Source of the DNA: UBA11574 sp964591175
GTDB lineage: Bacteria > Desulfobacterota > Desulfobacteria > Desulfobacterales > UBA11574
Assembly (NCBI GenBank): GCA_964591175.1
Contig: CAZQAF010000005.1
Span: 1 to 64,000, forward strand
Reading direction: 5' to 3'
DNA length: 64,000 nt
A model generated the notes under the pieces. It was given only the letters and a program-made list of their open reading frames with translations. It made no database searches and was not told where the DNA came from. Positions within the stretch are counted from its first letter, which is position 1; each line of letters starts with the position of its first letter. Positions 17,016 to 27,968 of the stretch are shown here, in pieces. Both the position numbers and the translations under genes were made by a program.

Positions 17016-17939
17016 ATGAACGATAAAATCTCTTTTTACCTACTAAGTTACAGTGGCAAGACTGTTAAACAGTTCGCACTCACCAGACGGCGTTTAGGGG
17101 TTATCGTTGCGTGCTCGATAATCTTAATGATGGTTACCGCAGGCATTTTTTTCGATTATTTTAATCTTAAGATTACATTTAATAAAAAAGAAATTGAAAA
17201 AACAATCACCAATCAATCCAATGAGATTCTCAGCCAACGCAAGCAGATTCATAAATTTGCTAATGAAATAAATTCTTTAAAGTCAAACTTGGTTAAATTA
17301 AACAAATTTGAAAAAAAGATTAGGATTATTGCCAACATTAGCAATCCTTCCGAAAAAGACAATCTCTTCGGTGTCGGAGGATCCATTCCCGAAGATATTG
17401 ATCCCAAACTCCCCCTGACGGTAAAACACAACAGCCTGATGCGTGAAATGCATGAACAAGCCCGGGAACTAAAATTAGCTTCCGTCAGTCAGGAAAAGGT
17501 TTTCGAATCCCTGATTAACGATCTAAAACGCAAGCGCAACTTACTCTCATCTACGCCGTCCATTTGGCCGACAAAAGGCTGGTTATCCTCTGGATTCGGA
17601 TACCGGATCTCGCCGTTTACCGGTTTGCGCGAATTCCACAAGGGTCTTGACATTTCAAGCCGAAAAGGATCGAAAGTTATTGCTACTGCAGATGGTGTTG
17701 TAACATTCGCCGGAAAAAACGGTCTCTACGGGAATATGATCAAAATTGATCATGGACACGGTATGATGACGCGCTACGGACATCTTGAAAAAATGTTAAA
17801 AAAGAGGGGGGATGCCGTTAAAAGAGGAGATGTTATCGGATTAATGGGGAATACGGGACGAAGCACCGGCCCCCATGTACATTATGAAGTTTTTTTAAAC
17901 GGTCTTCCTGTGAACCCCAAAAAATACATATTAAACTAG
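17016..17939 (+). CDS. M23-family murein endopeptidase, membrane-anchored
   Basis: This 307-residue protein has a single N-terminal transmembrane helix (about residues 28-48), a coiled-coil stretch (about 55-110) and a C-terminal LytM/M23 zinc metallopeptidase domain (about 190-305). Zinc ligands are visible in HKGLDIS (about His208, Asp212) and HVHYE (near residue 287). HGHGMMTRYGH supplies the other catalytic histidine. Such proteins cut peptidoglycan cross-links or, when degenerate, activate amidases. The ligands here look intact. No good ribosome-binding site precedes the ATG, which fits the unusual leader. Confidence 0.85.
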   Translation: MNDKISFYLLSYSGKTVKQFALTRRRLGVIVACSIILMMVTAGIFFDYFNLKITFNKKEIEKTITNQSNEILSQRKQIHKFANEINSLKSNLVKLNKFEKKIRIIANISNPSEKDNLFGVGGSIPEDIDPKLPLTVKHNSLMREMHEQARELKLASVSQEKVFESLINDLKRKRNLLSSTPSIWPTKGWLSSGFGYRISPFTGLREFHKGLDISSRKGSKVIATADGVVTFAGKNGLYGNMIKIDHGHGMMTRYGHLEKMLKKRGDAVKRGDVIGLMGNTGRSTGPHVHYEVFLNGLPVNPKKYILN

Positions 17940-18157
17940 ACCATTTTAACAGCCCTTCCTTTCCGATCTTTTCGCTTTTTTCAACAGTTGACATCCTGAC
18001 CAACGATCTTAACACTTTTTGCATAATCTGTTGTTTGATGATATATTGGCTCTAAAAATATCGCATGCAAAATAACACGTGTAATGTGCCACTTGACTCT
18101 TTCATGAGAATTAATGGGCATCTTTATAACCTTTAATGGAATAGGAATATATTTTTA

Positions 18158-20683
<2,526 letters not shown>

Positions 20684-20715
20684 TGCCAAATCGTATATAT
20701 TTTTCGGATGTGCCC

Positions 20716-20745
20716 TTTACAAATTTATGCATCAGTGATTATAAT
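20716..20745 (+). promoter_or_regulatory. Sigma-70-type promoter for clpS-clpA
   Basis: TTTACA (20716-20721), an 18-base spacer and a perfect -10 TATAAT (20740-20745). It lies in the gap between secA and clpS, 127 bases before the clpS start. Confidence 0.6.
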
Positions 20746-20871
20746 ACCGAAAAAGGATTGTTGATAAGGTGTTAGCGACGTATGCAATTCGATATCCATC
20801 AAAATATGGACACAACGTAAGGGGGGGCGCCTTTAGGGAAGCATTCAAGCACATGCTTCAAAGGTCTTGCC

Positions 20872-21201
20872 ATGGATAACGATTCAATGAACGGGTACGG
20901 CCCTGAATTAGAGGAAGATGTTATTTCTGAAACCAAAGATGATATTGATGAACCTCCCATGTACAAGGTGCTCCTTCACAACGACGATTATACTACCATG
21001 GAATTCGTTGTCGAAATTCTAATGTTTGTGTTTAAAAAATCGTCTGAGGAAGCAGTGAAGATCATGCTGAACGTTCACCATAAGGGTGTTGGAGTATGCG
21101 GCGTATATCCTTATGAAGTATCGGAAACCAAAGTGAAAACCGTCGATGCCCTGGCCAGGGAAAACGATTTTCCACTTAAGTGTACAATGGAGAAAGAATA
21201 G
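20872..21201 (+). CDS. clpS: ATP-dependent Clp protease adaptor ClpS
   Basis: ClpS binds N-terminal destabilising residues of substrates and hands them to ClpA. The 109-residue protein has an acidic flexible N-terminus of about 25 residues and then the conserved core: YKVLLHNDDYTTMEFVVEIL, the HHKGVGVCGVYPYEVSETK segment and the substrate-binding pocket. It precedes clpA by 3 bases, as in many proteobacteria, and translation is probably coupled. Confidence 0.95.
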   Translation: MDNDSMNGYGPELEEDVISETKDDIDEPPMYKVLLHNDDYTTMEFVVEILMFVFKKSSEEAVKIMLNVHHKGVGVCGVYPYEVSETKVKTVDALARENDFPLKCTMEKE

Positions 21202-21204
21202 AAC

Positions 21205-23469
21205 ATGATCAGTAAAGAACTAAGTGAAACCCTGGGCTTTGCAGTCAGGGAAGCCAAAAGAAGACGACATGAGTATGTCTGCGTAGAGCATTTGCTTTTT
21301 GCTATTTTATACGACGGCGAAGGCATTGAAATTATAGAAAATTGTGGTGGTAATGTTGAAACGCTTAAAAATGAGCTGGAGATGTTTTTTAATGAACGGA
21401 TGGAAAGTGTCCCCGAAGACAACGAATATGTTCTCCAGCAGACAGTCGGTTTTCAACGGGTCATCCAGCGGGCGATTAATCATGTCCGTTCAGCAGAAAA
21501 ACAGCAGGTTGAAGTGAGTGACATACTTGCCTCGATTTTTCAGGAGAAGGATTCCCACGCAGAATATTTTTTAAGCTCTGAAGGAATTACGCGCCTCGAT
21601 GTTTTAGGCTACATTTCGCACAATGTTGCAAAACCTATCCATAAGGAAGGGATTGACCCATTTATAACAACAGAAAAAAGAGATAAAAAGCAATCCTCTG
21701 ATCCTTTGGAAGCATTTACCATCGATCTCGTGAAATACGCGGCTCAGGGCAAGCTGGATCCTTTGATTGGCAGGGACTTGGAGATGGAACGAACCGTTCA
21801 GGTTTTATGCCGACGTCGAAAAAACAATCCGATTTTCGTCGGAGATCCCGGCGTCGGGAAAACCGCAATGGCCGAGGGTCTTGCCATTCGGATCAGCGAA
21901 GGGTCTATCCCGGAATTGCTGAAAAATGTTCGTATCTATTCTCTTGATTTGGGCGGCTTGCTCGCGGGGACGAAATTTCGGGGTGACTTTGAACAGCGTT
22001 TAAAAGGGGTTTTGTCTTCTTTAAAAAAGAAAAAAGACGCCATTTTATTTATCGATGAGATTCACACAACGGTTGGGGCCGGAGCAACCAGCAGAGGTTC
22101 CATGGATGCTTCGAATATTTTGAAACCCGCCCTGGCGACCGGTGAGCTGCGATGTATCGGATCGACAACCTATGAAGATTATAAGAATTTCTTTGAAAAG
22201 GACCGGGCGTTGTCTCGCCGGTTCGAGAAAATAGAAATCCTGGAACCGCCGGTCAAAGAGACCATTCAAATTTTAAAAGGATTGCGATCCCGTTATGAGG
22301 AGCATCACGGCATCGTGTATACGGATCAGGCGTTAAAGGCCGCCGCCGAACTTTCCGCAAAATATATCAACGACCGTTATCTTCCCGACAAAGCAATAGA
22401 TGTCATCGATGAGGCGGGGGCATTCGTTCGATTGTCCAATTCTCCCCATAGAAAAAGGATAAATCCCAAAGATATTGAAAATATTGTGGCCAAGATGGCC
22501 CGAATTCCCACCGTCAGTGTGTCAACGCCTGATAAAACGAAATTGGAGACCCTTGAAGAAAAAATCAAAGCGGTCGTTTTCGGACAGGATAATGCCATAA
22601 CATCATTGGTCACATCCATTAAGCGATCACGAGCCGGTCTCGGAACACCCGAAAGACCCGTTGGATCGTTTTTATTCGCCGGTCCTACCGGTGTCGGCAA
22701 GACCGAGGTGAGTCTGCAGGTTGCAAGGGTTCTCGGGGTTCATTTTTTGCGGTTTGATATGAGTGAGTATATGGAAAAACATGCCGTTGCCCGCCTCATT
22801 GGCGCACCGCCGGGGTATATTGGTTTCGATCAGGGAGGACTTCTGACGGACGATATTCGGAAGCATCCTTACAGCGTGCTTTTATTTGATGAAATAGAAA
22901 AAGCGCATCCGGATATGTTTAACATCCTTCTTCAAGTGCTGGACCATGCGACGCTGACAGACAACAACGGGAAAAAGGCAGATTTTAGAAATGTCATTAT
23001 CATGATGACCTCCAACGCGGGTACACGGGAGATGAGCACGCAAACCATCGGTTTTGGAGATAAGCAACATGATACCAAAGACAAAGGGAAAAAAGCCGTT
23101 GAAAATTTCTTTAGTCCGGAATTTAGAAATCGTCTTGACGGTATCATTCATTTCAATCCGCTGAATGAAGATATCATGAAAAAAGTGGTGGATAAGTTCA
23201 TAAAAGAGCTTCGCGGGCAGTTGTCTGCTAAAAAGGTAAGCATCGGCCTTTCTTCGGAAGCCCGCACGTGGCTGGCCAAAAACGGACATGACCCGCGTTT
23301 TGGCGCCAGGCCATTGAGTCGATTGATACAAGCTGAAATTAAAGATGTCCTGTCCGACGAGATTCTGTTCGGACGTCTTGAAAAAGGCGGCAACGTATTG
23401 ATCGATGTTGAGAATTCAAAGTTGGCGTTTAACTACCATCCTAAAACTTCGTTGAAGGAAAACGCATAG
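21205..23469 (+). CDS. clpA: ATP-dependent Clp protease ATP-binding subunit ClpA
   Basis: This hexameric AAA+ unfoldase works with ClpP. The 754 residues hold an N-terminal Clp_N double repeat (ClpS docking), a first ATPase module (Walker A GDPGVGKTAMAEGLA, Walker B ILFIDEIHT) and a second module (GPTGVGKTEVSLQ, VLLFDEIEKAHPD). The middle domain found in ClpB is absent, which marks it as ClpA. The C-terminal part contains FNPLNEDIMKKVVDKF and the sensor-2 region GARPLSRLIQ. No clpP is in the window. aat follows 179 bases downstream. Confidence 0.96.
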   Translation: MISKELSETLGFAVREAKRRRHEYVCVEHLLFAILYDGEGIEIIENCGGNVETLKNELEMFFNERMESVPEDNEYVLQQTVGFQRVIQRAINHVRSAEKQQVEVSDILASIFQEKDSHAEYFLSSEGITRLDVLGYISHNVAKPIHKEGIDPFITTEKRDKKQSSDPLEAFTIDLVKYAAQGKLDPLIGRDLEMERTVQVLCRRRKNNPIFVGDPGVGKTAMAEGLAIRISEGSIPELLKNVRIYSLDLGGLLAGTKFRGDFEQRLKGVLSSLKKKKDAILFIDEIHTTVGAGATSRGSMDASNILKPALATGELRCIGSTTYEDYKNFFEKDRALSRRFEKIEILEPPVKETIQILKGLRSRYEEHHGIVYTDQALKAAAELSAKYINDRYLPDKAIDVIDEAGAFVRLSNSPHRKRINPKDIENIVAKMARIPTVSVSTPDKTKLETLEEKIKAVVFGQDNAITSLVTSIKRSRAGLGTPERPVGSFLFAGPTGVGKTEVSLQVARVLGVHFLRFDMSEYMEKHAVARLIGAPPGYIGFDQGGLLTDDIRKHPYSVLLFDEIEKAHPDMFNILLQVLDHATLTDNNGKKADFRNVIIMMTSNAGTREMSTQTIGFGDKQHDTKDKGKKAVENFFSPEFRNRLDGIIHFNPLNEDIMKKVVDKFIKELRGQLSAKKVSIGLSSEARTWLAKNGHDPRFGARPLSRLIQAEIKDVLSDEILFGRLEKGGNVLIDVENSKLAFNYHPKTSLKENA

Positions 23470-23648
23470 ACCGGCCATCGTCGGGTTGATGATACGGGTA
23501 TAATCATATTTAAATAGTGCCTGAACGTAACTTTCCATATCGGCACTAAATTGACGCTGTCATCTGGAAAGACAACGGCCTTATCAGTAGATCAAAGACG
23601 AGCAGGGTTATATGCGTGTTTTCCGCTTAATTATTTGACGATATCAGC

Positions 23649-24335
23649 GTGCCTGTTTTTCTTTTATCCGATACCGTTGGCTTTCCTCCGCCCTACCTTG
23701 CGTCCAAAGAAGGCTTGCTGGCCGTTGGGGGTGATCTCGGCATAAAACGGCTGATTCTTGCCTATCGAATGGGAATTTTTCCATGGTTTTCAGATGGTGA
23801 TCCGATTCTTTGGTGGTCGCCTGACCCTCGCCTTGTGTTGTATCCTTCCGAAATTAAAATCTCAAAAACCTTAAAAAAAATCATAAAAAAAAATGTATTC
23901 AAGGTAACCATGGACATGGCATTTGATGAGGTTATCAACCAGTGCGCACAAGTTCGCTTGCAAAAGAATCAAGGCACATGGATCGTCAAAGAGATGATCG
24001 ATGCTTATTGCGAACTTCATAGATCCGGCTATGCACATTCAGTGGAAGTCTGGCAACAGGAGGAACTGGCCGGGGGGTTATACGGCGTTTCTCTCGGAAA
24101 GTGTTTTTTCGGAGAATCCATGTTCAGCCGAGTCAGCAGCGCATCAAATGTCGCCCTCGTCAAGCTTGTTAAATATATTAGCAACTTATCGTTTGATCTG
24201 ATTGATTGTCAGGTCCGCACCGAGCATTTGATCCGCTTCGGTGCCAGAGAAATCCCAAGAAAGCTTTTTTTAAGTCAACTTGAAAAATCTCTTGATGCGC
24301 CGACTCAAAAAGGAAAATGGGAATATATGATCTAA
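23649..24335 (+). CDS. aat: Leucyl/phenylalanyl-tRNA--protein transferase
   Basis: Aat attaches Leu or Phe to N-terminal Arg or Lys of proteins, creating an N-degron that ClpS recognises. The 228 residues contain FPPPYLASKEGLLAVGGDL, AYRMGIFPWF, PILWWSPDPR, QGTWI, GGLYGVSLGKCFFGESMFSR and DCQVRTEHLIRFGA, which are diagnostic. The start is GTG at 23649. No strong ribosome-binding site is visible. An ATG at an internal position would remove conserved sequence. Its place after clpS-clpA groups three parts of the bacterial N-degron pathway. Confidence 0.94.
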   Translation: MPVFLLSDTVGFPPPYLASKEGLLAVGGDLGIKRLILAYRMGIFPWFSDGDPILWWSPDPRLVLYPSEIKISKTLKKIIKKNVFKVTMDMAFDEVINQCAQVRLQKNQGTWIVKEMIDAYCELHRSGYAHSVEVWQQEELAGGLYGVSLGKCFFGESMFSRVSSASNVALVKLVKYISNLSFDLIDCQVRTEHLIRFGAREIPRKLFLSQLEKSLDAPTQKGKWEYMI

Positions 24336-24903
24336 ACACCGAACTTTTTTTAAATACGGACAGGTTCAACGTCGTGTGTCATTTTTTTGGCGTTTTCTCT
24401 GAAGACGTATCCGCTTATTTTTGACAGGCCTTCCTTCAACATTCAAACCTTTTGATGCAGATCCAATACTCAACCTTGTGAGAAATGATTTGAAGTCAGC
24501 GGCTGAAATACTTTCTTTAAGGTAAAATGGCGTTTTACGCAATATCATAAAACCCCGTATATAAAGAGGTTTATACGCAATAAATATTCTGATACCGGTA
24601 TGTTATATCGTTTTTGCGTCCTATGGATCTTCATGCAATTCAACTGTGTTGTCGCCATCGCAATCAATTGATTTCATCAAAAATAATTTTCCCCAATTTT
24701 CCCCTCTTTTTATTCTGGCCTGAAATTTGCATTTATTCTGGCCTGAAATTTGCTGTTGTTCCAAATAATTATATGTTCATCCGGCGCTGCATCCTTTTTC
24801 CGGATTTTTTTGTAACAACGGACCGGCAGCTTTTTGGGTTTTCAACTTCTGAAACGCTATGATTCGATAAGACTCACAATCAAAAGACAGGAGTACAGAT
24901 ACC
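24336..24903 (+). other. Regulatory intergenic region upstream of the pilus operon
   Basis: This 568-base A/T-rich stretch separates aat from the first pilin gene. It holds the tandem sigma-54 sites (24709-24754). Upstream of them lie two inverted repeats that could be activator sites: an imperfect one at 24556-24577 (CGTATA and TATACG arms) and a perfect 10-bp palindrome ATACCGGTAT at 24592-24601. A minus-strand open frame of 60 codons (24366-24548) lacks recognisable features. From the predicted start points, the leader would be about 140-160 bases. Confidence 0.6.
24709..24754 (+). promoter_or_regulatory. Two tandem sigma-54 (-24/-12) promoters
   Basis: TTTATTCTGGCCTGAAATTTGC occurs twice with a 23-base period (24709 and 24732). 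Each copy holds a full -24/-12 element: TGGCCTGAAATTTGCA at 24716-24731 and TGGCCTGAAATTTGCT at 24739-24754. Against the sigma-54 consensus TGGCACGRNNNTTGCW, both have the exact spacing and differ only at the AC dinucleotide. Sigma-54 control of pilin genes by PilR-type activators is well known, which fits the pilus operon starting 150 bases downstream. Confidence 0.75.
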
Positions 24904-25578
24904 ATGATCATCCGAATTAAGAACAAATGGCGATATTTGTCGGATAAAAGAGGGTTTACGCTTATTGAAATGGCCATTGTGCTAATCATCATCGGCATCA
25001 TCATCGGGGCGGTGGTCAAGGGAAAGGACCTCATCCGAAGCGCAGAGCAAAAGAAAATTTACACGAAATATCTGAATGCATGGCGTATGGCCTACGCCAA
25101 CTTCTATGACCGGACCGGAAAACGGCTGGGGGATTTTTATAATACCTTCGGTTCGTCGGGAGGGCAGGACGGAAAGGCCGACACAGATAGCAACAATGAC
25201 GGTTCGATCAGCGATATGGAACGCGGATATCTTAAAACCGGAGATCCGGCAGGAACCGGCTTCAGAGGGCTGGACACCGTCGGCCTGACTGCGCCTTCAA
25301 CCAATACCGGTAATTGCTGGGAATATACCTATACCGATAAAGACGGCGGCGGTCACAGATTATCTATAGCATTTAAATACGATCCGAATGGCAAGTACAA
25401 TTACATGTGGATTAGCGAGCTGCCCAATGAGCTGGGGATGGCGCTGGATACCATCATCGATAATGAAGCGAACGGCACTTCCGGGGATTTTTTATGTTTC
25501 GATCCGGGTGATGCCGTCAATTCAGACTGGAAGGCGCCCTCAACGGAAGTCAGCGCCCGCTGGAAAATGGATTTTTAA
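24904..25578 (+). CDS. Type IV prepilin-like protein with an EF-hand-type loop
   Basis: This 224-residue prepilin has a basic leader ending in KRG, then FTLIEMAIVLIIIGIIIGAVV. Cleavage is expected after Gly17, with Glu5 of the mature protein (Glu22) present. This hydrophobic helix packs in the filament core. Residues 95-106 (DSNNDGSISDME) match a canonical 12-residue EF-hand calcium loop. Position in the operon, next to the promoter, suggests the major subunit, similar in role to MshA. Two cysteines in the C-terminal half (about 138 and 199) could form the disulfide loop common in pilins. The next gene begins 4 bases after the stop. Confidence 0.85.
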   Translation: MIIRIKNKWRYLSDKRGFTLIEMAIVLIIIGIIIGAVVKGKDLIRSAEQKKIYTKYLNAWRMAYANFYDRTGKRLGDFYNTFGSSGGQDGKADTDSNNDGSISDMERGYLKTGDPAGTGFRGLDTVGLTAPSTNTGNCWEYTYTDKDGGGHRLSIAFKYDPNGKYNYMWISELPNELGMALDTIIDNEANGTSGDFLCFDPGDAVNSDWKAPSTEVSARWKMDF

Positions 25579-25582
25579 AAAG

Positions 25583-26092
25583 ATGTCTACGATAAAAATA
25601 TTTCGATCCGGTTTGGTGACCGGTCTTCTCGTGGTGCTGTGTTTTTCGGCGGGGTATTTTTTCCTTTCCGGTTACCAGCGGTATATTGTCAACCTGGACA
25701 AAAAAGCGGCATTGATCCGGCAGGCCGAACTGCTCAATCATCGACAAATCGACAGAAAGCAGAAATGGCAAGACATTATGAAAGTCAATCGATTTGTGAA
25801 AAATGCCGAGTTGTTGGGATTGGTACGAAAAAAATGGGCGGTTTATCATGTGGATATTCAGGATTCGGTCAATTTTACGGAAATGAGGAAATTATTAACC
25901 CAATGTACAAATGGAGATTCTCATTATTTCAAACCGATTTCATTTCACCTTAAATCAATAAAAGCGATCGACAACAAAAAAAATACATCGGGTATGACGT
26001 CTCACCGTCAAAAAGGAGATATTCTCATGGTGCTCAAAGGCGCATTTTTCGTGAAAAACAATACTGGAATACCGGATGATGAAAAAAAATAA
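25583..26092 (+). CDS. Pilus assembly inner-membrane protein, MshJ/PilO/GspM-like
   Basis: I place the start at the ATG at 25583, giving 169 residues. An upstream in-frame extension merely overlaps the pilin gene. The protein has one N-terminal transmembrane helix (about residues 11-31, LVTGLLVVLCFSAGYFFLSG), a charged helical stretch and a small C-terminal domain ending in DILMVLKGAFFVKNN, which resembles the alternating strands of PilO/GspM periplasmic domains. Sequence similarity is weak and the name rests on topology and operon position. It overlaps the next gene by 17 bases. Confidence 0.65.
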   Translation: MSTIKIFRSGLVTGLLVVLCFSAGYFFLSGYQRYIVNLDKKAALIRQAELLNHRQIDRKQKWQDIMKVNRFVKNAELLGLVRKKWAVYHVDIQDSVNFTEMRKLLTQCTNGDSHYFKPISFHLKSIKAIDNKKNTSGMTSHRQKGDILMVLKGAFFVKNNTGIPDDEKK

Positions 26093-27374
26093 AAAACAAT
26101 ACGTCCTCGAGCTGGATGGTCTTTTCTACCATTTAAAAGATAGCCGTTTAAGACAAATTGCCGATTTAAAAGAAGTCAATGACGCGTATTGTTTTGTCAC
26201 GGACCTGCAGGAAACGATTTCAAGAACCATGACTGTCGAAGCGCCGGCCAAATATGCGGAATTTGTGGTTCGCAAAAAACTCCAGGAATCGGGCGATTTT
26301 GATGAGCCGGTGTCCGTGATTACGCATTGGAAAAAGAAAAGAGGCAAAAATACCACCGATATATTTTTCACAGCGCTTCCAACACGCCAATACCACGTCT
26401 ATCTTGAAAAAATTCGGACAAGCGAAGACGGCATTCTGATGATTCCTTTATATACGCTGCTATATAATGTCTTAAAACAAATGCATTCGGAAGATCCCAT
26501 TGCCGTCATATTTCAGCACGGGCGATTTGCCGACGTGATTGTCGGCAACAAAAGCCATATCTATTACTCGAATCGATGTGTTGCATTCGACAAGAGCGAA
26601 GCGCAAATCTCTGTGCTCTGGGATACCGTTCGGACAGATATTCAAACCGCACAGACCGAAAACGGAATGAAGGTAAAAACGGCCATTCAACTCAGCTGGA
26701 TCGATAGCGGAGAAAATCCGGAATGGACTGAAAACGAGGAATATGAATGGTGTCATTTGGAAGAAGAACCCATATCGTTTGATGATGATACGTATTTGGT
26801 CTCATTTTCAAATGCGATAAGAAGACGATCGGGGAACGGCGCAATTACACCAAAAATAGAGAAGCTTTATTATCACACGCAAAAATGGGCGGCACCGCTC
26901 AACATTTTTTTGCTTGTTTTCCTGTTGGCAATAACAGGCGGATATTTCTTATGCCGGAATAGAGCGGATCTTGTTGAAAAACAATTGAAACGAATGAACC
27001 GCCAGATCACAGGGCTAAGTGCCGATATTTCCATGAACGCGATCCCTGCTGAAACATACCGGGATACCTTCGAATTTATCAAAGATCTATCCTATTGCAA
27101 AAACTCACCTTCGTATCTGGATGTAATGAACGATGTTACGAAGGGACTTTCTTCGGATATGGAAACAGAAATCCTTAAGATCGATTATTCGGCCGATGCG
27201 ATGACATTGGAGATATTCGGCCGGATTCAAGCGGATTTCGATTCGGCGCATAACGGATATCAGGAATTCATTTCATTCATGAAATCCAAAGGATATTCTG
27301 TCACGGAAAACAGGTTTGACACGAATATCCGTGAATCAAAATATCTTGCCAAATTTACAAAGAGGATTGGATGA
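26076..27374 (+). CDS. Pilus assembly protein with PilM-like and PilN-like parts (MshI/GspL-like)
   Basis: This 432-residue protein has a cytoplasmic N-terminal part of about 270 residues, a single transmembrane helix (about 277-295, NIFLLVFLLAITGGYFLC) and a periplasmic coiled coil followed by a small domain (about 300-432) resembling PilN/GspL. This layout matches GspL and fused PilM-PilN proteins, which link the cytoplasmic ATPase to the periplasmic alignment complex. The start could be either of two adjacent ATG codons (26076 or 26079). It overlaps its neighbours at both ends, which indicates tight coupling. Confidence 0.7.
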   Translation: MMKKNKKQYVLELDGLFYHLKDSRLRQIADLKEVNDAYCFVTDLQETISRTMTVEAPAKYAEFVVRKKLQESGDFDEPVSVITHWKKKRGKNTTDIFFTALPTRQYHVYLEKIRTSEDGILMIPLYTLLYNVLKQMHSEDPIAVIFQHGRFADVIVGNKSHIYYSNRCVAFDKSEAQISVLWDTVRTDIQTAQTENGMKVKTAIQLSWIDSGENPEWTENEEYEWCHLEEEPISFDDDTYLVSFSNAIRRRSGNGAITPKIEKLYYHTQKWAAPLNIFLLVFLLAITGGYFLCRNRADLVEKQLKRMNRQITGLSADISMNAIPAETYRDTFEFIKDLSYCKNSPSYLDVMNDVTKGLSSDMETEILKIDYSADAMTLEIFGRIQADFDSAHNGYQEFISFMKSKGYSVTENRFDTNIRESKYLAKFTKRIG

Positions 27375-27898
27375 AAAGAAAATATAACGGACTTGTCGCG
27401 ATCGTTATTATTGGCGCGGTTTTGCTTCCAACGGCGATTTATGCGGTTTATTCATCCCAAGTTATCGGCAAAACAGATACCGCTCGGTTAAAGGTTTTCC
27501 CCTCTGATTTTACTGTTCCCGACGCTGCCGGTATGAGAAGAATATCCACCTTTGAAAAAGAGATGGTTGATATCTCCAACCCTAAAATCACGAAATCAAT
27601 GCTGGATCGAGACGTTCGTTTCTGGCGTTATTCGGATCAAAATTATCATCGCGATATAACGAACAATCAGAGGCAAGAGGAGATAGATGCCAAAACAGCG
27701 CATGAATTAACCTTTGTTTTCGCATCGAGCGAGAAAAGATTTTGTATCATAGACGGCTCATTTTATGCTCAGGGCGCTGAACTTCCCGGCGGCGGAAAGA
27801 TCGTGAAAATAGAACCGGACCGTGTTCGGGTGAAAAAAGGAAAATCAGCCCAATGGATACCGCTCTCGAAAACGACAAAGTGGGGCGAAATACAGTAA
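27371..27898 (+). CDS. Pilus assembly protein, MshK/PilP/GspC-like
   Basis: This 175-residue protein has an N-terminal membrane anchor or signal (residues 7-27). Its C-terminal 55 residues (about 121-175) have the pattern of a GspC/PilP homology region: FCIIDGSFYAQGAELPGG, then KIVKIEPDRVRVKKG and a final WIPL. This domain docks onto the N-terminal domains of the secretin. It lies directly before the secretin gene, as mshK does before mshL. The start overlaps the preceding stop by 4 bases (ATGA). The name is by fold and position. Confidence 0.7.
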   Translation: MKRKYNGLVAIVIIGAVLLPTAIYAVYSSQVIGKTDTARLKVFPSDFTVPDAAGMRRISTFEKEMVDISNPKITKSMLDRDVRFWRYSDQNYHRDITNNQRQEEIDAKTAHELTFVFASSEKRFCIIDGSFYAQGAELPGGGKIVKIEPDRVRVKKGKSAQWIPLSKTTKWGEIQ

Positions 27899-27968
27899 AG
27901 AACTTACAATCGAGCATTGTCGTTCAATCGGGGTTAAAGTCTACAGACGTGTAACTGTCGGAGGGTTT

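Noticed and set aside
17988..18016. TTGACA upstream of secA
   Set aside because: The hexamer at the right distance (AACACT) is a poor -10, so the promoter is not supported.
24366..24548. 60-codon minus-strand frame upstream of the pilus operon
   Set aside because: There is no ribosome-binding site or homology I recognise, and it lies in a likely regulatory region.
25388..25582. Upstream in-frame extension of the GspM-like gene
   Set aside because: It lies fully inside the pilin gene in another frame. The start at 25583 gives a normal membrane anchor.
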